Shown here: in pieces, positions 1 to 4,962 of the stretch
Numbering within the stretch: the first letter of the stretch is position 1
Layout: every line of letters starts with the position of its first letter
Assembly (NCBI GenBank): GCA_002923335.1
Contig: BEHZ01000108.1
Location: forward strand, 1-5,751
DNA length: 5,751 nucleotides
Direction: 5' to 3'
DNA from: a bacterium HR23
Lineage (GTDB): Bacteria > Chloroflexota > Dehalococcoidia > Lucifugimonadales > HRBIN23
The notes under the pieces: model-generated
Database searches by the model: none
Told to the model about the DNA's origin: nothing
What the model saw: only the letters and a program-made list of their open reading frames with translations
Program-made: the position numbers and the translations under genes

Positions 1-86
1 CTTTACCCATGCCCCCTCGCCCCCGCCTGAACCTGCCCTACAGCCGTGAGATGGTGGATTGGGTTAAGGAGCACAGAAGATTATGA
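1..86 (+). CDS. Possible 3' end of an upstream gene (partial)
   Basis: The third frame is open from the window edge to a TGA at 84-86, encoding a tail that ends YSREMVDWVKEHRRL. The other two plus frames stop early, at about bases 28-30 and 47-49. The stop overlaps an ATG at 83-85 in the classic ATGA arrangement, but that ATG opens only a 38-codon frame (83-199) overlapping the methyltransferase in another frame. Only 27 codons are visible, so the product cannot be named. Being upstream of and co-directional with a DNA methyltransferase, it could be a restriction partner or something unrelated; the sequence does not decide. A chance open frame is also possible at this length. Confidence 0.35.
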   Translation, partial: LPMPPRPRLNLPYSREMVDWVKEHRRL

Positions 87-87
87 T
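59..87 (+). promoter_or_regulatory. Candidate promoter of the methyltransferase gene
   Basis: A TATGAT hexamer (82-87, five of six to the sigma-70 -10 consensus) lies 17 bases downstream of TTGGGT (59-64, only the TTG half matching). It sits in an AT-richer stretch that stands out from the GC-rich surroundings. Transcription would start near base 94, about 35 bases before the methyltransferase ATG. It overlaps the end of the upstream open frame, so readthrough from that gene could be the main source of transcript instead. Confidence 0.33.
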
Positions 88-128
88 GAGCAATAGCAAT
101 GCATTAGACACCATGCGGGAACTTAGCT

Positions 129-971
129 ATGCAGTGGGATACCATCATTGTAGGCGATGCCCTTACCGTCCTGCGCACCCTGCCCGACGACACCTTTGAT
201 GTGGGCGTTACCTCGCCCCCCTATAACAAGGGGGAGCGCCACAAAGGGTGGCTGGTGGACAGGGTGCTCTACGACTCCGCCACCGACGCCCGGCCGGAAC
301 CCCTTTACCAGGAGGAGCAGGTGGCGGTGCTCAACGAACTCTACAGGGTCATCAAGCCTGGAGGCTCCTTCTTCTACAACCACAAACTGCGCTGGGAGCG
401 GGGTCGGCTTCTCCATCCCTATACCTGGGTGAGCCGGAACCGCTGGATCCTGCGTCAGGAGATCATCTGGCACCGGGGCATTGCCGCCAACCTGCGGGGG
501 TGGAGATTCTGGCAGGTAGAGGAGCGCATCTACTGGCTCTGCAAGCCCCGTTTCCCCGGCGATACCATTGGGTCTGAACTGGCCCCCCGCCATGCCCTCC
601 TCTCTTCCGTCTGGGAGATCCGCCCCGAGCGTGACCCCCGCCACCCCAACCCCTTCCCTCTGGAACTGCCCGCCCGCTGCATCTTCTCCGCTCTGGATGG
701 ACGCCCCGGGGCCGTCATCGACCCCTATGCGGGCATAGGGACGACCGTTGTGGCAGCCAAACTGCTGGGGTGCCGTTTCCTGGGTGTGGAGCTCAGCCCT
801 CAGTATGCCCAGGTGGCCTTCCAGCGCCTGGAACACGCCGAAGAGGAGCGCCCCCGTTTAGAAGAGGAGTTACAGCGCCACCGGGTGGAGGTTACCTTCC
901 GGGAGCGGAAGGCCCGGGGGCTGGCCCGCCCCCCGTCCCGCCGCCCCGCCCACCCCCTGCGCCTGCTCTAG
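129..971 (+). CDS. Site-specific DNA methyltransferase, beta class (N4-cytosine or N6-adenine)
   Basis: A 280-residue S-adenosylmethionine-dependent enzyme that would methylate an exocyclic amino group in double-stranded DNA. Visible motifs in order: GDALTVLRTLPD at 9-20; catalytic motif IV TSPPY at 28-32; KPGG at 76-79; a region rich in Trp and Arg at 98-140, probably part of target recognition; motif X-like HPNPFPLELP at 172-181; and SAM-binding motif I DPYAGIGTT at 198-206 followed by GVE at 219-221. Motif IV before motif I is the beta-class order. SPPY is most typical of N4-cytosine enzymes but also occurs in N6-adenine ones, so the base is not settled. Residues 227-280 form a charged tail with a possible short helix, ending in an Arg/Pro-rich segment. 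The ATG at 129 has GGGA eight bases upstream, and the family's first strand starts right after it. The 3' end overlaps the HNH gene. Confidence 0.92.
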   Translation: MQWDTIIVGDALTVLRTLPDDTFDVGVTSPPYNKGERHKGWLVDRVLYDSATDARPEPLYQEEQVAVLNELYRVIKPGGSFFYNHKLRWERGRLLHPYTWVSRNRWILRQEIIWHRGIAANLRGWRFWQVEERIYWLCKPRFPGDTIGSELAPRHALLSSVWEIRPERDPRHPNPFPLELPARCIFSALDGRPGAVIDPYAGIGTTVVAAKLLGCRFLGVELSPQYAQVAFQRLEHAEEERPRLEEELQRHRVEVTFRERKARGLARPPSRRPAHPLRLL

Positions 972-1474
972 GCCAGCCAGGGGAGGAAGGGCTTCCACTC
1001 CTCCTGCACCTGGCGGTTGAAGAAGATAACATAGGGGTGGGGGTAGGGGGAGCGGGGCTTCCGCAGGAGGCGCATCCCCGCCTCCTGGGGGGTGCGCCCC
1101 GCCTTCTTGTGATTGCAGGGGATGCACGCCGTTACCACATTCTCCCAGGTATTGGGCCCCCCACGGTGCCGGGGGATCACATGGTCAACCGTCAGGTCCT
1201 TCGTCTGCCGACCGCAATACTGGCAGGTGTAGTTGTCCCGCTGGAACACCTCCCGCCGGGAGAGGCGGCGCTGGACGAAGGGCCGGCGCACCGGGTAGTG
1301 GAGGCGGATCACCGAGGGCACCGGCACCGTCGCCACAGGGGTATGGAGCACCCCCCGCCCGTCCACCAGCAGTTCCGCCTTGCCCCGGTCCAGCAGAACG
1401 ATGGCACGGCGCACAGAGCAGATGTTCAGCGGCTCGTAGTTCTGGTTCAGCACCAGCACCGGAGCGTTGAGCAT
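968..1474 (-). CDS. HNH endonuclease
   Basis: A 168-residue predicted metal-dependent nuclease. The N-terminal part (VLVLNQNYEPLNICSVRRA, about 6-24) is typical of a widespread family of small orphan HNH proteins. The HNH/zinc module follows: CQYC at 84-87, DHVIPRHRGG at 97-106 with the DH pair, N112 in WENVV, and CIPCNHKK at 117-124, giving two CxxC pairs plus the H-N-H residues, so the active site looks intact. A TTG at 1487-1489 would add five residues, but I prefer the ATG at 1474: family similarity begins with MLNAPVLVLN, and the likely promoter would leave the TTG a leader of only about 11 bases. The ribosome site before the ATG is a weak GTGGGGG. The biological role of this family is not well defined; it may act in DNA repair, restriction or phage defence. 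The gene runs head-on into the methyltransferase gene and shares its stop. Confidence 0.9.
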   Translation of the reverse strand: MLNAPVLVLNQNYEPLNICSVRRAIVLLDRGKAELLVDGRGVLHTPVATVPVPSVIRLHYPVRRPFVQRRLSRREVFQRDNYTCQYCGRQTKDLTVDHVIPRHRGGPNTWENVVTACIPCNHKKAGRTPQEAGMRLLRKPRSPYPHPYVIFFNRQVQEEWKPFLPWLA

Positions 1475-1506
1475 AGCGCCCCCACGCAACCTCGCCTTTC
1501 AGCCTT

Positions 1507-1516
1507 ATCATAGCAC
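1507..1516 (-). promoter_or_regulatory. Candidate extended -10 promoter of the HNH gene
   Basis: On the minus strand the sequence reads GTGCTATGAT: a TATGAT -10 hexamer (five of six) preceded by the TGn extension. No good -35 is seen at 16-18 bases, as is common for extended -10 promoters. Transcription would begin near 1500, about 26 bases before the ATG at 1474. It lies in the 77-base gap after the flippase-like gene, so HNH can probably be transcribed on its own even if the upstream operon reads through. Confidence 0.45.
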
Positions 1517-1551
1517 AGGGCAAAGACAAGGGCCACAGGAGCGCCCCCGCC

Positions 1552-2592
1552 TTACCGCCCCCGTTTCCGGATGCTCTGCAGGGCGCTCCATCCCTCCAGG
1601 GGGAGCATAAACAGGGCGATGAGCACCGGGGGGAGCCACCACAGGGCGTGCATCAGCAGCCCGCAGGAGAGGGCACGGCTCTTCTCCACTCCGAAGAAGG
1701 TTACCAGCACCCCCACGCTGGCGAACTCAAACACCCCCAGCCCCCCCAGCAGGCCGGGAACGGAGGTGGAGGCGAAGGTTACCAGGATCACCAGGGCCAC
1801 CGCCCCCGCCGGGGATATCTCTATGCCTACCCCCTGGGCCAGGAACCATCCCGCGCCCCCCAGGGCGACCCACTGGCCCACTGTAAGGGCCAGGGCGAGG
1901 GCCAGGCGCCGGGGGCGGGCCTCCAGGGCCAGGACCCCCTGCCCCACGCTGGCCAGCAGGGGCACCCTGCGGAACCACGCCCAGTGCAGGTAGGCCCAGC
2001 CCAACAGGTGCAGGCCTAGGGTGCTCCCAAAGGCCAAAAAGAAGGCCAGTCCCAGCACCGGCCCCAGGGCGATGTGCTCACGCACCGCCGGCACCAGGGG
2101 GAAGAACACCGCCAACAACACGAAGTTGGCCTGGAAGTCCAGCACCCGTGTCATCCCCAGGGTCGCCAGAGCGACCCCCTCGGGCACCCGGTCCCGCACC
2201 CGCAGGATGGCGAACTGCACCGCCTCGCTGAACCACCGCATGGGGAGCAGGTTGTTCACCCCAATGCCCGTGTTCTCCACCAGGAAGAGCCTCCACACCG
2301 ATGGCGGGCGCGCCGGAAAGAGGAGATACCAGGCGCTCGCCCGCAGGAAGTTGTTGGCCAGGAAGCACGCCACCGCCCCCACACCATACCATGGGGCAAA
2401 GCCCGCCAGGGCTTGGGCAGTTGCCCGCCAGGAGACCCCCTGCACTGCCTGCCACCCCAGCCACGCCCCCACAAGGCCACCCACCACCCCAAAAGCCCCC
2501 AGGACAAGGTGGGGATGGCGCTGTTGCCAGACGGCTATCCTCTGCACCGCACGGCGGGCCAGGGGCAGGGGGCGGAAAAGGGGCACCCTCAT
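1552..2592 (-). CDS. Flippase-like / LPG synthase-type (YbhN/UPF0104) integral membrane protein
   Basis: A 346-residue protein matching the membrane region of lysylphosphatidylglycerol synthases (flippase-like domain) without the soluble aminoacyl-transfer domain. After a basic N-terminus, hydrophobic segments lie at about 28-50, 65-92, 142-168, 175-202, 232-255, 262-281, 285-302 and 307-331. Family landmarks are a motif with paired Asn and Pro (GVNNLLPMRWFSEAV, 111-125) and a glycine-rich stretch before a Glu (PGLLGGLGVFEFASVGV, 279-295). Such proteins sit in the cytoplasmic membrane, and some are linked to lipid or glycolipid movement; substrates are mostly unknown. The start ATG overlaps the exporter's stop by 4 bases with no good ribosome site, which implies translational coupling. 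With no synthase domain, it should not be annotated as MprF. Confidence 0.85.
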   Translation of the reverse strand: MRVPLFRPLPLARRAVQRIAVWQQRHPHLVLGAFGVVGGLVGAWLGWQAVQGVSWRATAQALAGFAPWYGVGAVACFLANNFLRASAWYLLFPARPPSVWRLFLVENTGIGVNNLLPMRWFSEAVQFAILRVRDRVPEGVALATLGMTRVLDFQANFVLLAVFFPLVPAVREHIALGPVLGLAFFLAFGSTLGLHLLGWAYLHWAWFRRVPLLASVGQGVLALEARPRRLALALALTVGQWVALGGAGWFLAQGVGIEISPAGAVALVILVTFASTSVPGLLGGLGVFEFASVGVLVTFFGVEKSRALSCGLLMHALWWLPPVLIALFMLPLEGWSALQSIRKRGR

Positions 2593-3887
2593 CGCCCGGC
2601 GGGTTCAACCAGGGGCACCGGCTCCGCCTCCAGCGGACGCAACCGCCGGAGGGCAGGGCTGGCCACGGCCGGCAGAAGGGCAAAGGCCACCGTGAGGATA
2701 CCCCCCAGGGCAATGGCAAAGGGGGCGCTCACCGCATCGGCGATGAAGCCACTCTGCACCGCCCCCAGGGGCATCATGCTCCAGGTCATGCTGAAGATGC
2801 CCATCACCCGCCCCCGCAGGCGGTCCGGCACCCGCTCCTGCAGGGTGCTCAGGGTGAGCACCATATACACCGACCCCGCTACCCCCGCCAGGAACAGCAG
2901 GAGCAGGGAAAGGGGATACCAGGGGGAAAGGGCGAAGGCGATTAGGAGTAGGCCGAATCCCGTGGCCCCGCCAACCAGCAGGAGCCCCCGGGCCGGCACC
3001 TCCCCCAGGGCGCCCGCCCCCAGCGTGGCCAGGAGAGAGCCTACCCCGCCCACCGCCGATAGATACCCCAGCCCCTCGGCACCCACCCTCAGCACATCCT
3101 GGGCGAACACGGGGAGGAGGAAGATATAGGACATACCGAACATGCTGTTGCAGAAGGCCATGCCGATGAGGAAGGCGAAGAGGGGGGTGCCTTTCACAAA
3201 GCGCACCCCCTCCGTAACCTCGTGGAAGGGGCTGGTGGGCGTCCTGGCCTCGGCCGGAAGGGGCCGAACCAGAGCGACGGAGAGGGCCATAAGCAACGCC
3301 CCCAGGCTCGCCAGGGCGAAGAGCCACCCCGCATCCGCCCGTGCGATGAGCACACCCCCCAGGGCCGGCCCCACTATCCGGCTCCCCTGCCATACCCCCG
3401 AGTTCAGGGCGACGGCGCTGGTGAGGGCGCTACGGGGGAGAAGGCGGGGGTAAAGGGCCTGGCGGGCCGGGGTGTCAAAGGCGAAAACGGCGCTGGAGAC
3501 CCCCGCAATGGCCAGGAGGTGCCACACCGCCAGATGCCCTGTGAGCCGCAGACCCGCCAGCACCCCCATAAGCGCCAAAACGGCGCTCTGGGTCGCCATA
3601 ATGAGCCGTCGGCGCTCCAGGCGGTCGGCCAGGGTGCCCCCCAGCAGGTTCAGCAGGATGGCGGGTCCGGCGGTGGCCAGCCCCAGCAAGGCCAGGGTGC
3701 GGGGGCGTCCCGTCAAGTCGTAGGCCAGCCAGGCCAGGCCCAGTTGGGACATCTGATACCCCACCACCGACGCCACCAGCCCCATCCAATAGAGGCGGTA
3801 GTCCCGATACCGGAGGGCGGAGAAGGGGAGGCGCACCCCGCCCGGGCGTGGGCCGGTGGGGGCGGAGAGAGGGTGGCGTGGGCGCAT
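2589..3887 (-). CDS. Major facilitator superfamily transporter (EntS/MFS_3-like exporter)
   Basis: A 432-residue, 12-helix transporter with both halves present, probably a proton-driven exporter in the cytoplasmic membrane. It opens with the family entry sequence PFSALRYRDYRLYW (21-34). The motif A loop GGTLADRLERRR (83-94) joins helices 2 and 3. FDTPARQALYPRLLPR (137-152) and GPALGGVLIA (173-182) are typical of MFS_3/EntS-type exporters. A central loop lies at 208-232, and the second-half counterpart ERVPDRLRGRVMGI is at 351-364. The substrate cannot be read from the sequence; relatives export siderophores or drugs. The ATG at 3887 has GAGGGG six bases upstream. The stop overlaps the start of the flippase-like gene, making it first gene of that operon. 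A 130-base leader region contains a promoter candidate and a perfect palindrome. Confidence 0.9.
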   Translation of the reverse strand: MRPRHPLSAPTGPRPGGVRLPFSALRYRDYRLYWMGLVASVVGYQMSQLGLAWLAYDLTGRPRTLALLGLATAGPAILLNLLGGTLADRLERRRLIMATQSAVLALMGVLAGLRLTGHLAVWHLLAIAGVSSAVFAFDTPARQALYPRLLPRSALTSAVALNSGVWQGSRIVGPALGGVLIARADAGWLFALASLGALLMALSVALVRPLPAEARTPTSPFHEVTEGVRFVKGTPLFAFLIGMAFCNSMFGMSYIFLLPVFAQDVLRVGAEGLGYLSAVGGVGSLLATLGAGALGEVPARGLLLVGGATGFGLLLIAFALSPWYPLSLLLLFLAGVAGSVYMVLTLSTLQERVPDRLRGRVMGIFSMTWSMMPLGAVQSGFIADAVSAPFAIALGGILTVAFALLPAVASPALRRLRPLEAEPVPLVEPAGR

Positions 3888-3900
3888 CCTTCACCCCTCG

Positions 3901-3932
3901 CCCAGGGGCTGGGGAAAGGGGGAAAAGCCCCC
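3901..3932. other. Two small hairpin-forming repeats in the exporter leader
   Basis: Two short inverted repeats follow each other: CCCAG/CTGGG with a 3-base loop (3901-3913) and GGGGG/CCCCC with a 5-base A-rich loop (3918-3932). Both would be in the 5' leader of the exporter mRNA. Neither has a proper U-run, so I do not call a terminator. G/C runs are common in this genome, so they may be coincidental. Confidence 0.25.
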
Positions 3933-3949
3933 GGGGACGCACACGCCTC

Positions 3950-3960
3950 AGGATAGCAAA
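3950..3960 (-). promoter_or_regulatory. Candidate extended -10 promoter of the exporter/flippase-like operon
   Basis: The minus strand reads TTTGCTATCCT, that is a TGC extension followed by TATCCT (four of six to TATAAT). No -35 is recognisable at 16-18 bases; that space is occupied by a palindrome at 3960-3974. Transcription would begin near 3943, giving a leader of about 55 bases before the ATG at 3887. Confidence 0.38.
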
Positions 3961-3974
3961 GAGGGGTCCCCTCT
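3960..3974. repeat. Perfect 15-bp inverted repeat, operator-like
   Basis: AGAGGGG and CCCCTCT are exact 7-base reverse complements around a single central T. The site lies directly upstream of the candidate -10 of the exporter operon, where the promoter spacer would be. A further AGGGG at 3978-3982 can pair with the second arm instead, giving an alternative hairpin with a 5-base loop (3968-3982). With a one-base centre the 15-mer is better suited to binding a dimeric regulator than to forming an RNA hairpin. This role is inferred from position only. Confidence 0.4.
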
Positions 3975-3999
3975 GGTAGGGGATGGGCCGTGTCTTTTG

Positions 4000-4015
4000 C
4001 CCCGCCGGAGCGGGG
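4000..4015. other. GC hairpin just downstream of the reductase stop
   Basis: CCCCGC and GCGGGG form a 6-bp stem with a 4-base loop, three bases past the minus-strand TAG at 4018-4020. On the reductase transcript it is followed by CAAAAG, not a T-run, so it is not a standard intrinsic terminator. It could stabilise the mRNA 3' end or weakly pause polymerase. Confidence 0.3.
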
Positions 4016-4017
4016 GG

Positions 4018-4767
4018 CTACTTCCAGAAGCGCTCCTCTTTCACCTTCCACCCCTTGGGGATGAGGCGGGCCTTCACATCCTCAATCATCCCCGGGTGGC
4101 CACAGGCATAAATCAGGGTGTCCTGGGGGGAGAGGCCCCACCGCTGGAGGTAGCCCTCCAGGATAAGGTTCACCCGCCCCGTTTGCCCCGTCCAGCCCTT
4201 ATTGCGCTCCTCGTGGGGACGGCTCACCGTGGGGATGTAGGTAATCCAGTCGGGGTGCCGGCGGGCATACTCCCCCAGTTCCTTGTCGTAGGCGAACTCG
4301 TCGTGGTAACTGGCCCCCTGCAGGATGTAAAAGCGGTGGCCCGCGCGCCCCGTGTGCAGGTAGTCCCGCAGGATGCTTACATAGGGCACAACGCCCGTAA
4401 CAGTGGCCACCATCACGTGGTTCGGCCACTTCGGCTCAAAGGTGAAGATGCCCTTGGCCCGGGGGCGGATGGACACCTTATCGCCCACCTGGAGTTTCCA
4501 CAGGCGGGGGGTCAACTCCCCGTGGGGCACCAGTTCAATGAACAGTTCCAGGTAAGGCTCGTGGGGTGCGGAGACGATGGAATACGCCCGCTCAATGCCC
4601 TCCAGGCCAATGGTGCAGTATTGGCCGGGCTTGAAGGTAAAGGGGACCTCCGGCTGGAGCCACATCTTCCACAGGTCGGGGGTGAGGTCTTCACGGCGGA
4701 CGATAACCGCTTTGGGGAGGGCTATCTGCGGGCGGGCCGGCTTTGATACCACCGCTTCGTCTACCAT
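4018..4767 (-). CDS. Ferredoxin-NADP(+) reductase-like FAD oxidoreductase
   Basis: A 249-residue cytosolic flavoprotein of the ferredoxin reductase fold, close in length to E. coli Fpr. The N-terminal FAD domain shows FKPGQY at 45-50 and the flavin motif RAYS at 60-63. The C-terminal nucleotide domain shows TVTGVVPYVSILR at 122-134, GASY at 151-154, VSR at 181-183, TGRVN at 196-200 and YACGHPGMIEDVK at 220-232. It ends EERFWK, with the aromatic residue that stacks on flavin in Fpr-type enzymes followed by one extra Lys. R183 and R198 appear to match Fpr arginines that hold the NADP 2'-phosphate (alignment from memory), which favours NADPH. It should move electrons between NADPH and ferredoxin, flavodoxin or an oxygenase partner; none is encoded here. 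The ATG at 4767 is set by a strong AAGGAG. A longer open frame reaching 5022 runs through the divergent promoter region and is rejected. Confidence 0.88.
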   Translation of the reverse strand: MVDEAVVSKPARPQIALPKAVIVRREDLTPDLWKMWLQPEVPFTFKPGQYCTIGLEGIERAYSIVSAPHEPYLELFIELVPHGELTPRLWKLQVGDKVSIRPRAKGIFTFEPKWPNHVMVATVTGVVPYVSILRDYLHTGRAGHRFYILQGASYHDEFAYDKELGEYARRHPDWITYIPTVSRPHEERNKGWTGQTGRVNLILEGYLQRWGLSPQDTLIYACGHPGMIEDVKARLIPKGWKVKEERFWK

Positions 4768-4774
4768 CGGCAGT

Positions 4775-4780
4775 CTCCTT
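4775..4780 (-). promoter_or_regulatory. Ribosome binding site deciding the reductase start
   Basis: AAGGAG on the minus strand lies seven bases before the ATG at 4767. It is the best Shine-Dalgarno match among the minus-strand genes and excludes the upstream in-frame starts that would extend the protein to 334 residues. Confidence 0.8.
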
Positions 4781-4807
4781 GGTGCGGTTTTTTGCCCCCC
4801 ATCTTTC

Positions 4808-4835
4808 ACTCTAGCACATCGCCCCTCGTGCACAA
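4808..4835 (-). promoter_or_regulatory. Candidate promoter of the reductase gene
   Basis: The minus strand has TTGTGC (4830-4835, -35-like, three of six), a 16-base spacer, then TAGAGT (4808-4813, four of six) with the TGC extension at 4814-4816. Transcription would start near 4801, leaving a leader of about 33 bases that includes the AAGGAG site. The -35 is overlapped by one arm of the inverted repeat at 4832-4853. Confidence 0.42.
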
Positions 4836-4853
4836 GGGCCGAACGGCCCCTGT
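4832..4853. repeat. 22-bp near-perfect inverted repeat between divergent genes
   Basis: Two 10-base arms, ACAAGGGCCG and CGGCCCCTGT, flank a central AA and pair at nine of ten positions; the inner 6-base arms GGGCCG/CGGCCC are exact. The repeat overlaps the candidate -35 of the reductase promoter and lies about 50 bases upstream of the aldehyde dehydrogenase -10. Size and position suit a dimeric transcription factor. A chance GC palindrome remains possible. Confidence 0.45.
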
Positions 4854-4897
4854 CCTGGGGGCGCATCCCCGCAACACCCTGGGGGCCGGCACCCAAA

Positions 4898-4908
4898 AGT
4901 GCTACCAT
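4898..4908 (+). promoter_or_regulatory. Candidate extended -10 promoter of the aldehyde dehydrogenase gene
   Basis: AGTGCTACCAT contains the TGC extension and TACCAT (four of six). No -35 hexamer is recognisable upstream, where the sequence is G-rich. Transcription would begin near 4915, giving a leader of about 48 bases that ends in a strong ribosome site. Confidence 0.38.
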
Positions 4909-4947
4909 ACGAACAGGGGGACACGCTTCACGCCCTGGGCAAAAGAT

Positions 4948-4954
4948 AAGGAGG
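4948..4954 (+). promoter_or_regulatory. Ribosome binding site of the aldehyde dehydrogenase gene
   Basis: AAGGAGG lies eight bases before the ATG at 4963. A second in-frame ATG at 4969 would be 14 bases away, so the first is preferred. Confidence 0.8.
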
Positions 4955-4962
4955 GGTAGGCT

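Noticed and set aside
83..160. Frameshift joining the ATG at 83 to the methyltransferase frame
   Set aside because: The methyltransferase N-terminus from the ATG at 129 is already complete for the family (strand, GDAL motif, SPPY), and a ribosome site is present, so no frameshift is needed.
123..836. 237-codon minus-strand open frame opposite the methyltransferase
   Set aside because: It lies opposite a gene with a full set of methyltransferase motifs, has low-complexity Gly/Pro/Val-rich content and no recognisable domain. Long antisense frames are expected in GC-rich genes.
770..1513. 247-codon plus-strand open frame across the HNH gene
   Set aside because: Pro/Gly/His-rich translation without a domain, overlapping both the methyltransferase end and the intact HNH gene.
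1517..1551. Weak terminator after the flippase-like gene (short GGGC/GCCC stem followed by TTGTCTTT on the minus strand)
   Set aside because: The stem is only about 4 bp and the T-run is interrupted, too weak to call.
2589..2592. Frameshift or fusion between the exporter and the flippase-like protein
   Set aside because: Both proteins are full length with proper ends; the ATGA overlap is ordinary translational coupling.
2074..3129. 351-codon plus-strand open frame opposite the flippase-like gene and the exporter
   Set aside because: It is a His/Arg/Pro-rich shadow of two membrane proteins and crosses their junction; the minus-strand frames have clear family motifs.
4000..4015. Intrinsic terminator for the reductase
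   Set aside because: The hairpin is real in sequence but on the reductase strand it is followed by A residues; the T-run is on the opposite strand and precedes the stem.
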